Assembly (NCBI GenBank): GCA_963782555.1
Contig: CAWAKB010000004.1
Location: forward strand, 682,001 to 746,000
Origin: Hyphomicrobium_A sp963782555
Lineage (GTDB): Bacteria; Pseudomonadota; Alphaproteobacteria; Rhizobiales; Hyphomicrobiaceae
Length of the DNA stretch: 64,000 bases
Direction: 5' to 3'
Positions 49,877 to 58,641 of the stretch are shown piece after piece. Position 1 is the first letter of the stretch. Every line of letters begins with the position of its first letter. The notes beneath the pieces were generated by a model. That model saw only the letters and a list, made by a program, of their open reading frames with translations. It was not told the origin of the DNA and did no database searches. The translations under genes and the position numbers were made by a program.

Positions 49877-51682
49877 ATGCTCGACAAAACCACAATGAAG
49901 AACGTGCCTCCGAGCCGCGTGGAGGACCTCGAGGAGTTCACGCGCAATATGCTGAAGCTCCTTGAGGTCGGGGCCCGCGTGATGGCTAAGCTGGTCGCGC
50001 GCTCCGACGGCAGGCTCAGCCCTTATTCCGCGGCGAGCGAGATTGTCGATGCCGCAGCAACGGCGGCGGAGATCGGCGCGCTTTGGACGGCCGATTCTTT
50101 CAAGCTCGGGCAGGTCCAGCTCGCGCTCGCCCGCTCCTACGCCGAGCTTTGGAGCAACTGGGGCCGGCGCCTTCTGGGTGAGGATGTGGCGCCGCTGATC
50201 ACGCCGGAGGCTTCCGACAACCGCTTCAAGGATCCGGAGTGGTCGCAGAATCCGTACTTCGACTTCTGGAAGCAGGCCTACCTGCTGACGACGCAGTGGG
50301 CCGACGACATGCTTCAACATACGCAAGGGCTGGACGAGGCGACGCGCCAGAAGGCGAACTGGCACTTCCGGCAGATCGCAAGCGCGATGTCGCCGTCCAA
50401 CTTCCCACTGACCAATCCCGAGGTGGTGCGCGAGACGCTTGCCACGAATGCTCAGAACCTCGTGCAAGGCATGACACACCTTCTCGAGGACATGGAGCGA
50501 TCCGGCGATCTCCTGAAGGTCAGCCAGACCGACACCGCGGCCTTCGAGGTCGGGCGCAACCTCGCCACGACGCCCGGCAAAGTCGTCTATCAGAACGACG
50601 TCTTCCAGCTGATCCAGTATGCGCCCGCGACCGACAAGGTGCGCGAGCGCCCGCTCCTGATCGTGCCACCCTGGATCAACAAGTACTACGTGCTCGATCT
50701 GACGCCCGCGAAAAGCCTCATCAAATTCCTCGTCGGTGAGGGTTTCACCGTCTTCATGATTTCCTGGGTCAACCCGGACGAGCAGCTCTCGCACAAGTCG
50801 TTCGAGGACTACATGCAGGAGGGCATCCTCACGGCGGCCGCCGCGGTGAGGCGGGAAACCGGGGTGGAGACGTGCAATGTTGCCGGCTACTGCGTCGGCG
50901 GCACGCTATTGGCAACGACGCTCGCCTACCTCGCCGCGCGCGGGAAGGCGCCGTTCAGCTCCGCGACGTTCCTGACGACGCAGATCGATTTCACAAATGC
51001 CGGAGACCTCCTCCTCTTCACCGATGAGGCCAAGCTTGCCTCGCTCGAGGAGATGATGGCGGAGCGGGGCTACCTTGACGGCTCACGCATGGCGAACGTG
51101 TTCAACATGATGCGCCCCCGCGATCTGATCTGGCCCTACATCGTCAACAACTACTTGCTCGGCAAGAAGCCGTTCCCGTTCGACCTCCTCTACTGGAACC
51201 AAGATTCGACGCGCATGGCAGCCGCCAATCACAACTTCTATTTGCGGGAGTTCTACGGGGAGAACCGTCTCGCCAAAGGCGAGCTGACCCTTTCGGGAAC
51301 GCGGCTCGACATGGGCCAGGTCACGCTGCCGGTGTTCGAGCTCGCAACGAAGGAGGACCATATCGCGCCCGCCAAGTCGGTCTTCGCTGGCGCGCAGCTG
51401 TTCGGCGGACCCGTCGAGTTCGTGCTGTCGGGGTCTGGCCACATCGCCGGCGTCGTCAACCCGCCCGAAAAGGTCAAGTATCAGTTCTGGACCAATACAA
51501 AGAAATCTAAGTCGCTCGAGCGGTGGCTCAGCTCAGCCCAAGAGCACCCGGGTTCGTGGTGGCCGACTTGGGCAGAGTGGCTCGCCAAACATTCCGGCGA
51601 CTGGATCGCGCCGCGCACGCCTGGCGAAAACCTGGGGGTCATCGAGGATGCTCCGGGTCGCTACGTCAAAGCGTTAGCTTAG
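49877..51682 (+). CDS. phaC: Class I polyhydroxyalkanoate synthase
   Basis: A 601-residue PHA polymerase joining (R)-3-hydroxyacyl-CoA units into granules. The modified lipase box is GYCVGGT with nucleophile C339; the other triad members are D494 (KEDHIAPAKS) and H522 (GSGHIAGVVNPP). It also has PPWINKYYVLDLTPAKSL, the tryptophan-rich substrate region near FWKQAYLLTTQW, and PSNFPLTNPEV. Length and layout fit class I (no PhaE/PhaR subunit needed). It lies 24 bases after acs. phaA, phaB and a PhaR gene are not in the window. Confidence 0.95.
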   Translation: MLDKTTMKNVPPSRVEDLEEFTRNMLKLLEVGARVMAKLVARSDGRLSPYSAASEIVDAAATAAEIGALWTADSFKLGQVQLALARSYAELWSNWGRRLLGEDVAPLITPEASDNRFKDPEWSQNPYFDFWKQAYLLTTQWADDMLQHTQGLDEATRQKANWHFRQIASAMSPSNFPLTNPEVVRETLATNAQNLVQGMTHLLEDMERSGDLLKVSQTDTAAFEVGRNLATTPGKVVYQNDVFQLIQYAPATDKVRERPLLIVPPWINKYYVLDLTPAKSLIKFLVGEGFTVFMISWVNPDEQLSHKSFEDYMQEGILTAAAAVRRETGVETCNVAGYCVGGTLLATTLAYLAARGKAPFSSATFLTTQIDFTNAGDLLLFTDEAKLASLEEMMAERGYLDGSRMANVFNMMRPRDLIWPYIVNNYLLGKKPFPFDLLYWNQDSTRMAAANHNFYLREFYGENRLAKGELTLSGTRLDMGQVTLPVFELATKEDHIAPAKSVFAGAQLFGGPVEFVLSGSGHIAGVVNPPEKVKYQFWTNTKKSKSLERWLSSAQEHPGSWWPTWAEWLAKHSGDWIAPRTPGENLGVIEDAPGRYVKALA

Positions 51683-51734
51683 TCTGCGTCCCAAGCATCG
51701 TTACGCGTGCAGCAAAGATCATTTGTTCTTAGAG

Positions 51735-53333
51735 TCAGCCGGTTTTTCCGAACTTTATTACATTCGACGAGCTCGCCGCGCCCTCACCAACGACCTTGTT
51801 TCGTCCGCCCGCCTTTGCCTCGTACAGAGCCGCGTCAGCGCGGGCGAGCATTGAGGCAAATGACCCGTCTTGCATCGTCAGCGATGCTACGCCGCAGCTC
51901 GTGGCCATAGGTGTCATTGATGCTTTTGAAGTGGTCAAGATCGAGGACGATGCAGCTCAAATCATGCCCGTGCCGCCGCGCCTGATTGAACGCCGTCTTG
52001 CCCTGGGCAATGAAGACTCTTGACGTTGCAACTCCCGTCAGGTTGTCCACGGCAGCAAGCTTGCGCAGCTCCAGCTCGTCGACGACGAGCCTCGCCAGAT
52101 CCTGGAGTCGATCGAGTTGATCCTGCGTAAAGTCGCGCGGATTGACGTCGTTGACGCAGAGAGCGCCAATCCTGTGGCCGCTAGATGTCCGCAACGGCAC
52201 ACCGATGTAAGAGCGGAACTCCGGACGGCCCGGTGACGAGAGGACTATTGCAGAATCTGGGGTCTTTAAGCGCATCCGGAACGACGAGCGGATCGTCATC
52301 TTGGATGGTGTGCGTGCAAAACGAAACCTCGCGAGAGCTTTCGCACCTGTCCGTGCCCAGGCGCGACTTAAACCACTGCCGGTCCCGATCCACAAACGAG
52401 ATCATGGCCACCGGTGCCTGCGTGATTGCTTGCGCTATCCGCGTGATGCGGTCGAAGGATTTCCTCCGGCGGGGTGTCCATGATGTCATATTGGTGCAGC
52501 GCTTCGAGGCGCTCCTCCTCGACATCGATGGATGGGCGCGACACTTGGCGTTCGAAGAGAGACTCGGTCCCCCGGGGTGAGGCAGACAACAGAAGCCTAA
52601 TGTCTTTTGCCGGTACCGGGCGATACAAAAGGAAGCCTTGGGCAGAGGCGCAGCCGGTCGCGCGCACAATTTCGAGCTGCTCCCGCGTTTCGATGCCCTC
52701 TGCGGTCGTCTCGATCCCGAGCGTGGATCCCAGCCGGGTCACCGCTCTGACAATCGCTCTAGAGTTATGGTTGTGCTTGGAGAGGGTTCGGATGAAGCAG
52801 CGATCGATCTTTATCTTGTCGAAGGGAAAATTGCTCAAATAGCTAAGCGACGAGTAGCCGGTGCCGAAATCGTCAAGCGCGATCCTCACACCGAGCGAAT
52901 GCAGTTCGCGTAGCTCAGTGATGGCACCCTTGCTGTCCTCGAGAAGGACCGTTTCCGTCAGCTCGAGCTCGAGGCGGCCCGCAGCCAGTCCCGTGTTGCG
53001 CAACACCCTGGCGATCTGCTTGACAAACCCGGGACAGTTGAACTGGACACCCGAGACATTTACAGCGACGCGCACGTGCGCCGGCCACCTCGCAGCTTCC
53101 GCGCAGGCCTGGCGCAAGACCCACTCTCCCACCGGAACAATGAGCTCGCTCGATTCGAGGACAGGGATGAACTCGGCGGGCATGACTCTGCCGCGCTGCG
53201 GATGCTGCCAACGAAGCAAGGCCTCGCTCGCGCAAATCCTTTCGCTCTCGAGATTGACGATTGGCTGGTAGTCGAGACAGAACTCCTCGTTTAGCAGAGC
53301 ATTTTGCAGATCGCGTAAAAGCGCACGCCGCAT
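51735..53333 (-). pseudogene. Decayed EAL-GAF-GGDEF cyclic-di-GMP gene (two frameshifts, GGDEF core missing)
   Basis: From ATG 53333 (TAGGTGA upstream) an intact EAL domain reads through residue ~270 (SEALLRW, AVNVSGVQF, ELTETVLLE, DDFGTGYSSL, KIKID, AEGIET). It joins EEERLEALHQYDIMDTPPEE, the usual start of GAF-GGDEF proteins. Near 52462 the frame shifts to KSFDRITRIAQAITQAPVAM. Near 52226 it shifts again to PEFRSYIGVPLRTSSGHRIGALCV, and then to the N-terminal half of a GGDEF domain (LTGVATSR, DLDHFKSINDTYGHE). There (~51898) about 65 residues including the GGDEF motif are absent, and the last part (SLTMQDGSF, ARADAALYEAKAGGRN) resumes in another frame. Both single-base shifts look like one inserted base. 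The EAL part could still be made. Confidence 0.75.
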
Positions 53334-53656
53334 GTCACCTACCCGGCAAAGACCAAGACCCAATCGCGGATTACGAAATGCCGCCCCGACAGCGCACGGG
53401 CGGGACCCGCATTCCGTACGCTGAGGGTCACAGATAAGACTTAACAGGAGTCGACGTGAGTAGAATCAATTTGCATCGAAATTAAAGTTTTTTCCCAGCA
53501 GTGCCCGGCGCCATGCCCATAAAGCAATTGCTTGCGCAATTTGGACATTTGCTGTTCGTATTCCAGGAGCACCTAATTAAATCGGAATGAAACCATAATC
53601 TCTAAAATTCAAAGAATAATTCAAAAATCTGAGCCATGCGCGAGTAACGGTTTTCT
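53334..53656. other. AT-rich divergent intergenic region with a 12-bp palindrome
   Basis: No gene seen. The part from ~53460 to 53650 is much more AT-rich than the rest of the window and probably holds the promoter of the permease-GGDEF-EAL gene. AAGCAATTGCTT at 53522-53533 is a perfect palindrome and overlaps ATTGC-TTGC-GCAAT. No promoter hexamers are assigned. Confidence 0.45.
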
Positions 53657-56600
53657 GTGCATTTTATCAGAATGAAGGGCGATGCGAAAAAGCCTATTGA
53701 ATTGAACGCGTCTGGCAGTCTTACGACGCGGCCGCATCCACGCACATTGGGATGGGTGAGCACCACCGCCCTCGCGATGGGCGGCAGCAACCAGATGATC
53801 TTCATCATCACGGCGCTCTTCGTCGGCCAGGGAGCTATTCTTGGGCAAGGCAGCGCAGCCGTGCCGCTGCTGATCGTTGGTGTTCTTCTTGGCTATGCCG
53901 CGGCGCCAGCGTGGACCGAATTGATTCTCATGTGGCCAAATCGTGTGGGCGGCATCTCGGCCGCCTGTGCGGAGGCCTTCCGGCCGTACAACCCCGTGCT
54001 TTCGGTGCTGACTGGCACCTGCTACTGGTGGGGCTGGATACCGACCTGCGGATTGACGGCACTGTTGTCGGCGTCGGCCATCAAGCAGTGGTTTCTTCCG
54101 GGGCTCCCCGTCCAAGCGGTCGCCATCGCCATTCTGGCGCTCTTCACGTTTATCAACCTGTGCGGCATAAAGTGGGTGGCCCGCTGCGCGATACCCATTG
54201 CAGCCATGTCGGCTTCGCTGGCCTTTATCTCATCGCTCGTTCCGATCGTTTCGGGCGCCGTCGACTGGCAGCAGGCATTCACCTTTCATCTGATCACGCC
54301 CTTCGAAGGTTGGTTTGGTGACGTGACGGCGGTGATGGCCGGACTTTATCTGATCGGCTTCACGGCACCGGCCTTCGAGGCTGCTGCCTGCCACGTTGGC
54401 GAAACGATCAATCCCAACGTCAACGTGCCGCGCGCCATGTTGGCGGCCGCCGCGATGGCCGGCCTCTACTTCATCGTCCTCCCAGTTGTCTGGCTGGGCG
54501 TACTTGGGCCTGAGCCTCTCGGCAGAGACCTTGCCACCGTGCTCGGTCCCACATTTGCCCCACTGCTCGGCAGTCTCGCAAAAGCGGCAGCCGTCTGGTT
54601 CATCATGCTCAACATGTTCCATGGCACCATGCAGCCACTAGCGGGAGCGGCTCGCACCATGTCGCAGTTGAGCGACGACGGGCTGTTGCCAAGATTTCTC
54701 GCGCTGCGCCTTGCGCGAACCGACTGCCCCTGGGCTGCGACGCTGCTCACCGCCGGCTTTGCCACCGCCTTCCTTCTGGCAGGTGACCCGATCTGGATGA
54801 TCGCCGCCGCCAACTTCACCTATCTGATTGGCATTTGCATGCCCAACATCGCGGCCTGGCTGTTGCGGCGCGATATGCCGAAGGCCGATCGCCCCTATCG
54901 GGCACCGCGGGGCACAATCGTGCTTGGCGTGATGGCAGCTGGCATATGGCTGCTAGCAGCCATCCTCGGGTTCCAGCAGTTTGGACTGCCGACTGTGGTG
55001 TTCGGCCTCGCATTGGCATATTCGGGGGCCGCGCTTTACGCTTGGCGGATCATCGAAGATCGGCGCCGCAACGGCCTTCCGGCGTTCGCCCAAACGCTTC
55101 ACGTCAAACTCACCGGCGCCATGGTGCTCGTTCTGCTTCTGGATGGGATCGCCTACCTGCTGGCGGTTAACACCATTTCCGCCGAGCACCACGAGCTCGT
55201 GGCGGTGCTGGCAGACATCTTTGTCGCGGTTGCCATGCTGACCATCGCCGTGGGGCTCATATTGCCGGGGATGATCACTTACTCCGCCAAGGAGGTCAGC
55301 AAGGCGGCCAAGCGCTTGACGTCGGGAACCCTTCGCGAATTTTCGCAGGCGATGGGGGCACTGGGGCGCGGAGACCTTGAAGCCGCGCATGCTTCCGTCA
55401 ACATCGTGCCAGTCAAGCCCAACTCCCGCGACGAGCTCGGCGAGATGGCAGAAGACTTCAACGTGCTTCAAGAGGAGGTGAGGGTCGCAGCCATCGGTCT
55501 TGGCGAAGCGCGCGAAAATATGCGGGCGTCCCGCGCGGAGCTGATTGAGAGGCACGAACGCATCGCATACCTCGCCCATCATGATGCTTTGACCGATCTG
55601 CCGAACCGTACGTCATTGTCGATGTGCCTTGCAGACACATTCGAACGAGCGAGCGCAGATAAAACGAGCTTCGCCCTTCTCACCATCGACCTCGACCACT
55701 TCAAGGAGGCCAATGATGTCTTCGGGCATATGGTCGGGGATGAGCTTCTTTGCGCGGTCTCGCGGCGGATCGAGGCCGCGGCCGAGGGTGCCTTCCTCGC
55801 GCGCGTTGGCGGCGACGAATTCACCCTCATCCAAGCAACCGGAGACCAGCCGGCCTCCGCCCAGGCGCTGGCCAATCGGCTCTTGTCGTCGGTAGCCTCA
55901 GACTTCGAGGTTCGAGGCCAGAAAATTCCAATCGGCCTCAGCATTGGAGCAGCGGTCTACCCTCGCGATGCAAGCGACAGCGGTGCCCTTATGGCCAACG
56001 CGGACGCAGCCCTTTACCGAGCCAAAGCGGACGGGCGCCGCACAGTACGGTTCTTCGATCACGACACGGACCGGCGGCTGCGCGAGCGTTATGCACTGCA
56101 GCATGATCTCCGCACCGCCATCAAAAATGGCGAGCTCGTCCTGCATTACCAGCCGCAGGCGCAAATGGATGGAGAGGTCTTCGGCTTTGAAGCCCTGGCC
56201 CGCTGGCAGCATCCCGACCGCGGGTTCGTGCTCCCGGCCGGATTCATTTCGCTGGCGGAGCAGAATGGCATGATCGTCGAGATTGGCGCATGGGCGCTGC
56301 GCGAGGCCTGCAGGCAGGCCGTGTCGTGGCAAAAGCCCCTACAGGTGGCGGTCAATCTTTCTCCAGTCCAGTTCCGTTATGGAGACCTGGCAAGCCTCGT
56401 TCACCTCATTCTTCTGGAGACCGGTTTGCCCGCTGCCCGATTGGAATTGGAGATAACCGAAGGCGTTCTCATCAACAACCAACAACGCGCGCTGTCAATA
56501 TTGCGTCGATTGAAATCTTTGGGCGTGAAGATCGCCATGGATGACTTCGGGGCCGGATACGCTTCGCTTTCGTCACTTCAATCGTTCCCCTTTGACAAGA

Positions 56601-56917
56601 TCAAGATCGATCAGATGTTCGTCACCGGCGTCGAATTCAACCCGCAGGCCGCGGCTATCGTGCGCAGCATCATCGGACTTGGCAATGCCCTCAACATGCC
56701 GGTGATTGCCGAAGGGGTTGAGACCGAAGCCGAGCGTGCATTCTTGCTGCGCGAAGGCTGCCAAGAGATGCAAGGCTATCTGATCGGGCGTCCCAGCCCC
56801 ATCGCGGCCTATGAGGACCTGGTGAATGGCGATGCATCCGCCGTAGCGCCCAAAGTTGCGCGCGCCGCAGGTTCCGATTTGTCGAAGCCAGCTAGGCTTC
56901 GTACGCGGGAGGCTTGA
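53657..56917 (+). CDS. APC-type amino-acid permease fused to HAMP-like linker, GGDEF and EAL domains
   Basis: A 1086-residue membrane protein. Residues ~30-460 are a complete APC-superfamily permease (TTALAMGGSNQMIFI, WPNRVGGISAACAEAFRP, AARTMSQLSDDGLLPRFLA, RPYRAPRG). Two extra helices (~492-515 and ~523-550) follow, then a HAMP-like stretch to ~610. The GGDEF domain (from HHDALTDLPNRTSL, ~641) has the active motif GGDEF at 718-722, but no RxxD inhibitory site before it. The EAL domain has E845-A-L847, AVNLSPVQF, EITEGV, DDFGAGYASL, KIKID and AEGVETEAE, so all catalytic residues are kept. It may make, degrade or switch cyclic-di-GMP in response to a transported or bound amine. Start GTG 53657 or ATG 53672. 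Domain calls are firm; the sensing role is inference. Confidence 0.88.
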   Translation: MHFIRMKGDAKKPIELNASGSLTTRPHPRTLGWVSTTALAMGGSNQMIFIITALFVGQGAILGQGSAAVPLLIVGVLLGYAAAPAWTELILMWPNRVGGISAACAEAFRPYNPVLSVLTGTCYWWGWIPTCGLTALLSASAIKQWFLPGLPVQAVAIAILALFTFINLCGIKWVARCAIPIAAMSASLAFISSLVPIVSGAVDWQQAFTFHLITPFEGWFGDVTAVMAGLYLIGFTAPAFEAAACHVGETINPNVNVPRAMLAAAAMAGLYFIVLPVVWLGVLGPEPLGRDLATVLGPTFAPLLGSLAKAAAVWFIMLNMFHGTMQPLAGAARTMSQLSDDGLLPRFLALRLARTDCPWAATLLTAGFATAFLLAGDPIWMIAAANFTYLIGICMPNIAAWLLRRDMPKADRPYRAPRGTIVLGVMAAGIWLLAAILGFQQFGLPTVVFGLALAYSGAALYAWRIIEDRRRNGLPAFAQTLHVKLTGAMVLVLLLDGIAYLLAVNTISAEHHELVAVLADIFVAVAMLTIAVGLILPGMITYSAKEVSKAAKRLTSGTLREFSQAMGALGRGDLEAAHASVNIVPVKPNSRDELGEMAEDFNVLQEEVRVAAIGLGEARENMRASRAELIERHERIAYLAHHDALTDLPNRTSLSMCLADTFERASADKTSFALLTIDLDHFKEANDVFGHMVGDELLCAVSRRIEAAAEGAFLARVGGDEFTLIQATGDQPASAQALANRLLSSVASDFEVRGQKIPIGLSIGAAVYPRDASDSGALMANADAALYRAKADGRRTVRFFDHDTDRRLRERYALQHDLRTAIKNGELVLHYQPQAQMDGEVFGFEALARWQHPDRGFVLPAGFISLAEQNGMIVEIGAWALREACRQAVSWQKPLQVAVNLSPVQFRYGDLASLVHLILLETGLPAARLELEITEGVLINNQQRALSILRRLKSLGVKIAMDDFGAGYASLSSLQSFPFDKIKIDQMFVTGVEFNPQAAAIVRSIIGLGNALNMPVIAEGVETEAERAFLLREGCQEMQGYLIGRPSPIAAYEDLVNGDASAVAPKVARAAGSDLSKPARLRTREA

Positions 56918-56920
56918 GCC

Positions 56921-56963
56921 CGCGGCATTAACCGCGCCCCCGTAGACGATCGGAGCTATCGTC
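56921..56963. terminator. Two small hairpins between convergent c-di-GMP genes
   Basis: CGCGG-N6-CCGCG (56921-56936) and GACGAT-N7-ATCGTC (56945-56963) fill the 54-bp gap between two convergent genes. No T tract; a bidirectional terminator is plausible. Confidence 0.4.
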
Positions 56964-56971
56964 ACCCGACG

Positions 56972-57955
56972 TCACACTCGCAACAGCGTTGTTGAGTCAT
57001 CACACCAGGCCGTGCAATTTCTGCCAGCTCGCTTTGCCCGGTAAAGCCGGGTGTCCGCCAACTTCAACAGCTCCGGCAAGCCGCTCAGTTCGAGCCCCGC
57101 CTGCGCGATGCCGATGCTAACCGCCAATCTCGTGCAGATGCCATCGAACTTGAGGCGCTCACGCCCGATGGCTTCGTGCAACCTCTCCGCGAGCAACAGG
57201 GCGGCGTATTTGTTCGCTTCCGGCATCAGAATCACGAACTCGTCGCCGCCGATCCGACCCGCAATGTCCGGTGCGCGCTTGACGGCGTTGCACACCTCCG
57301 CGACGCGCATTATCGCCTGGTCACCGGCATCATGCCCAAGCGCATCGTTGATCGCCTTGAGGTTATCGATGTCAAAGAACATTAGCGATAGTTCGCGATC
57401 ATACCGCCGGGAGCGACCCCACTCGGCGTCGGCGAGCTTCAGAAAATGCCTCCTGTTGTGAAGTCCCGTCAGCACGTCGGTCGTCGCCAAGACCTCTTGT
57501 TGTTTGACCTGCTGCACCAGATCGGTGACGTCCGTATACGTCAGCATGCGACCGCCCCCAACGAGAGCCGTACACTGGGCCCGGATCGTTCTGCCGTCTT
57601 TGACAGGAATGTCGACTGGCATCGGATCGCCCGCCTGGATCATTGCCACGCGCCTTTTCACGTGGGCCTCCATCTCATCATCGGGAACCGCGTATAGTCC
57701 GGACCTTCTGACGTGACCGATAAACTCGGCTACGGAGAGTGGACCTCGGCACTGATCAGGACTGAGGCTCCAAAAGCGCTGCGCTGTTTTATTGACGAAC
57801 TCGACGCACAGCTCCGCGTTAATGAGAACGATGCCTTTCTCGATGCTATCGATAGCATTGCGCAGCACCTCCATCTCGTCCGAACGGCGAATGATCTCAG
57901 AAATGCCGGCGGGGCCATTGCCGGCACATTGGATCTGTGCAGCTCGTTCTTCCAT
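56972..57955 (-). CDS. PAS-GGDEF diguanylate cyclase
   Basis: A 327-residue soluble protein. Residues ~30-145 are a PAS_7-like sensor (LRNAIDSIEKGIVLINAELCVEFVNKTAQRFW). Residues ~155-320 are a GGDEF domain with TTDVLTGLHNRRHFLKLAD, FFDIDNLKAINDALGHDAGD, the intact GGDEF motif at 236-240, and RAPD nine residues before it, which matches the RxxD product-inhibition site. It should therefore make cyclic-di-GMP with feedback control. It converges with the permease-GGDEF-EAL gene, so the two may act on the same pool. Signal unknown; no membrane segment. Confidence 0.9.
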   Translation of the reverse strand: MEERAAQIQCAGNGPAGISEIIRRSDEMEVLRNAIDSIEKGIVLINAELCVEFVNKTAQRFWSLSPDQCRGPLSVAEFIGHVRRSGLYAVPDDEMEAHVKRRVAMIQAGDPMPVDIPVKDGRTIRAQCTALVGGGRMLTYTDVTDLVQQVKQQEVLATTDVLTGLHNRRHFLKLADAEWGRSRRYDRELSLMFFDIDNLKAINDALGHDAGDQAIMRVAEVCNAVKRAPDIAGRIGGDEFVILMPEANKYAALLLAERLHEAIGRERLKFDGICTRLAVSIGIAQAGLELSGLPELLKLADTRLYRAKRAGRNCTAWCDDSTTLLRV

Positions 57956-58641
57956 GATCTGGCCCAGCTGTAACGCAGCATAATTGCGAACACTGGGTTG
58001 CCTTGCTTAACGGTGGCTAAAGTTCGACGCGGGGTTTCAATGCATACCCAAAGGTCGAGTCTCGCTCGGTGCGGCATGCTCGTCGGCGTTCACACGTGGC
58101 GCGTGTCTTCGCCACTGCAATTAGCCATGGGCCAAAAGCAGCCACTGCCTGTCGTGATGTGCAATCGTTTGCTGTACGTCGCTGGAGATGGACGGGCAGA
58201 CTTGACCAGCGGTCGGCGACGGGAGGCCGGCCGCTGGTCAACGGGAGCGGTAGCGCGAACCGGGCGTTGGAGGAACACAAACGCCCCGTGCAACCGCAAG
58301 CGCCGAGCGACTGGCGCCGCATTCCCCGCACCGGCTGACCGGCCCCCCTTCCCAAATCACCAATGAAGAAGCCAAGGTTGCCTGGCACCGCAAGGGAGAC
58401 TCGGGAAAGTCTGCAAGCCAATAGGAACGCAAAGCCCATGCCATCTCGATCTTGCGCTTGGGTCCACTACGCCGTCGCGCACAACTCATTGTCTAATAAT
58501 GGTTTTTCTAGATCTTGCCGTCGCTCATCGACGTTGCGCAACCCCGCACTCCGAGCGACACCTGTCGCGCAGATTTGCACCTGCTGCACTGGGCCATCCG
58601 CGCAACGAGGAGGGAGGCCTTTGGAAGGAACACAGCACCCG
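57956..58641. other. 686-bp region without a recognisable gene
   Basis: Several short frames exist on both strands but are Arg/Pro/Ser-rich and have no recognisable motif. It probably contains the promoter of the PAS-GGDEF gene near its left end, since that gene reads away from it, and the 3' untranslated end of the acetoacetyl-CoA synthetase gene at its right end. No RNA gene or repeat was seen. Confidence 0.5.

Noticed and set aside
49673..50794. 373-codon leftward frame opposite the acs end and phaC start
   Set aside because: It spans two well-supported genes on the other strand and shows the Arg/His-rich composition of an antisense shadow.
58017..58439. 140-codon leftward frame in the 57956-58641 gap
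   Set aside because: There is no ribosome site or motif, and the composition is like random GC-rich sequence.
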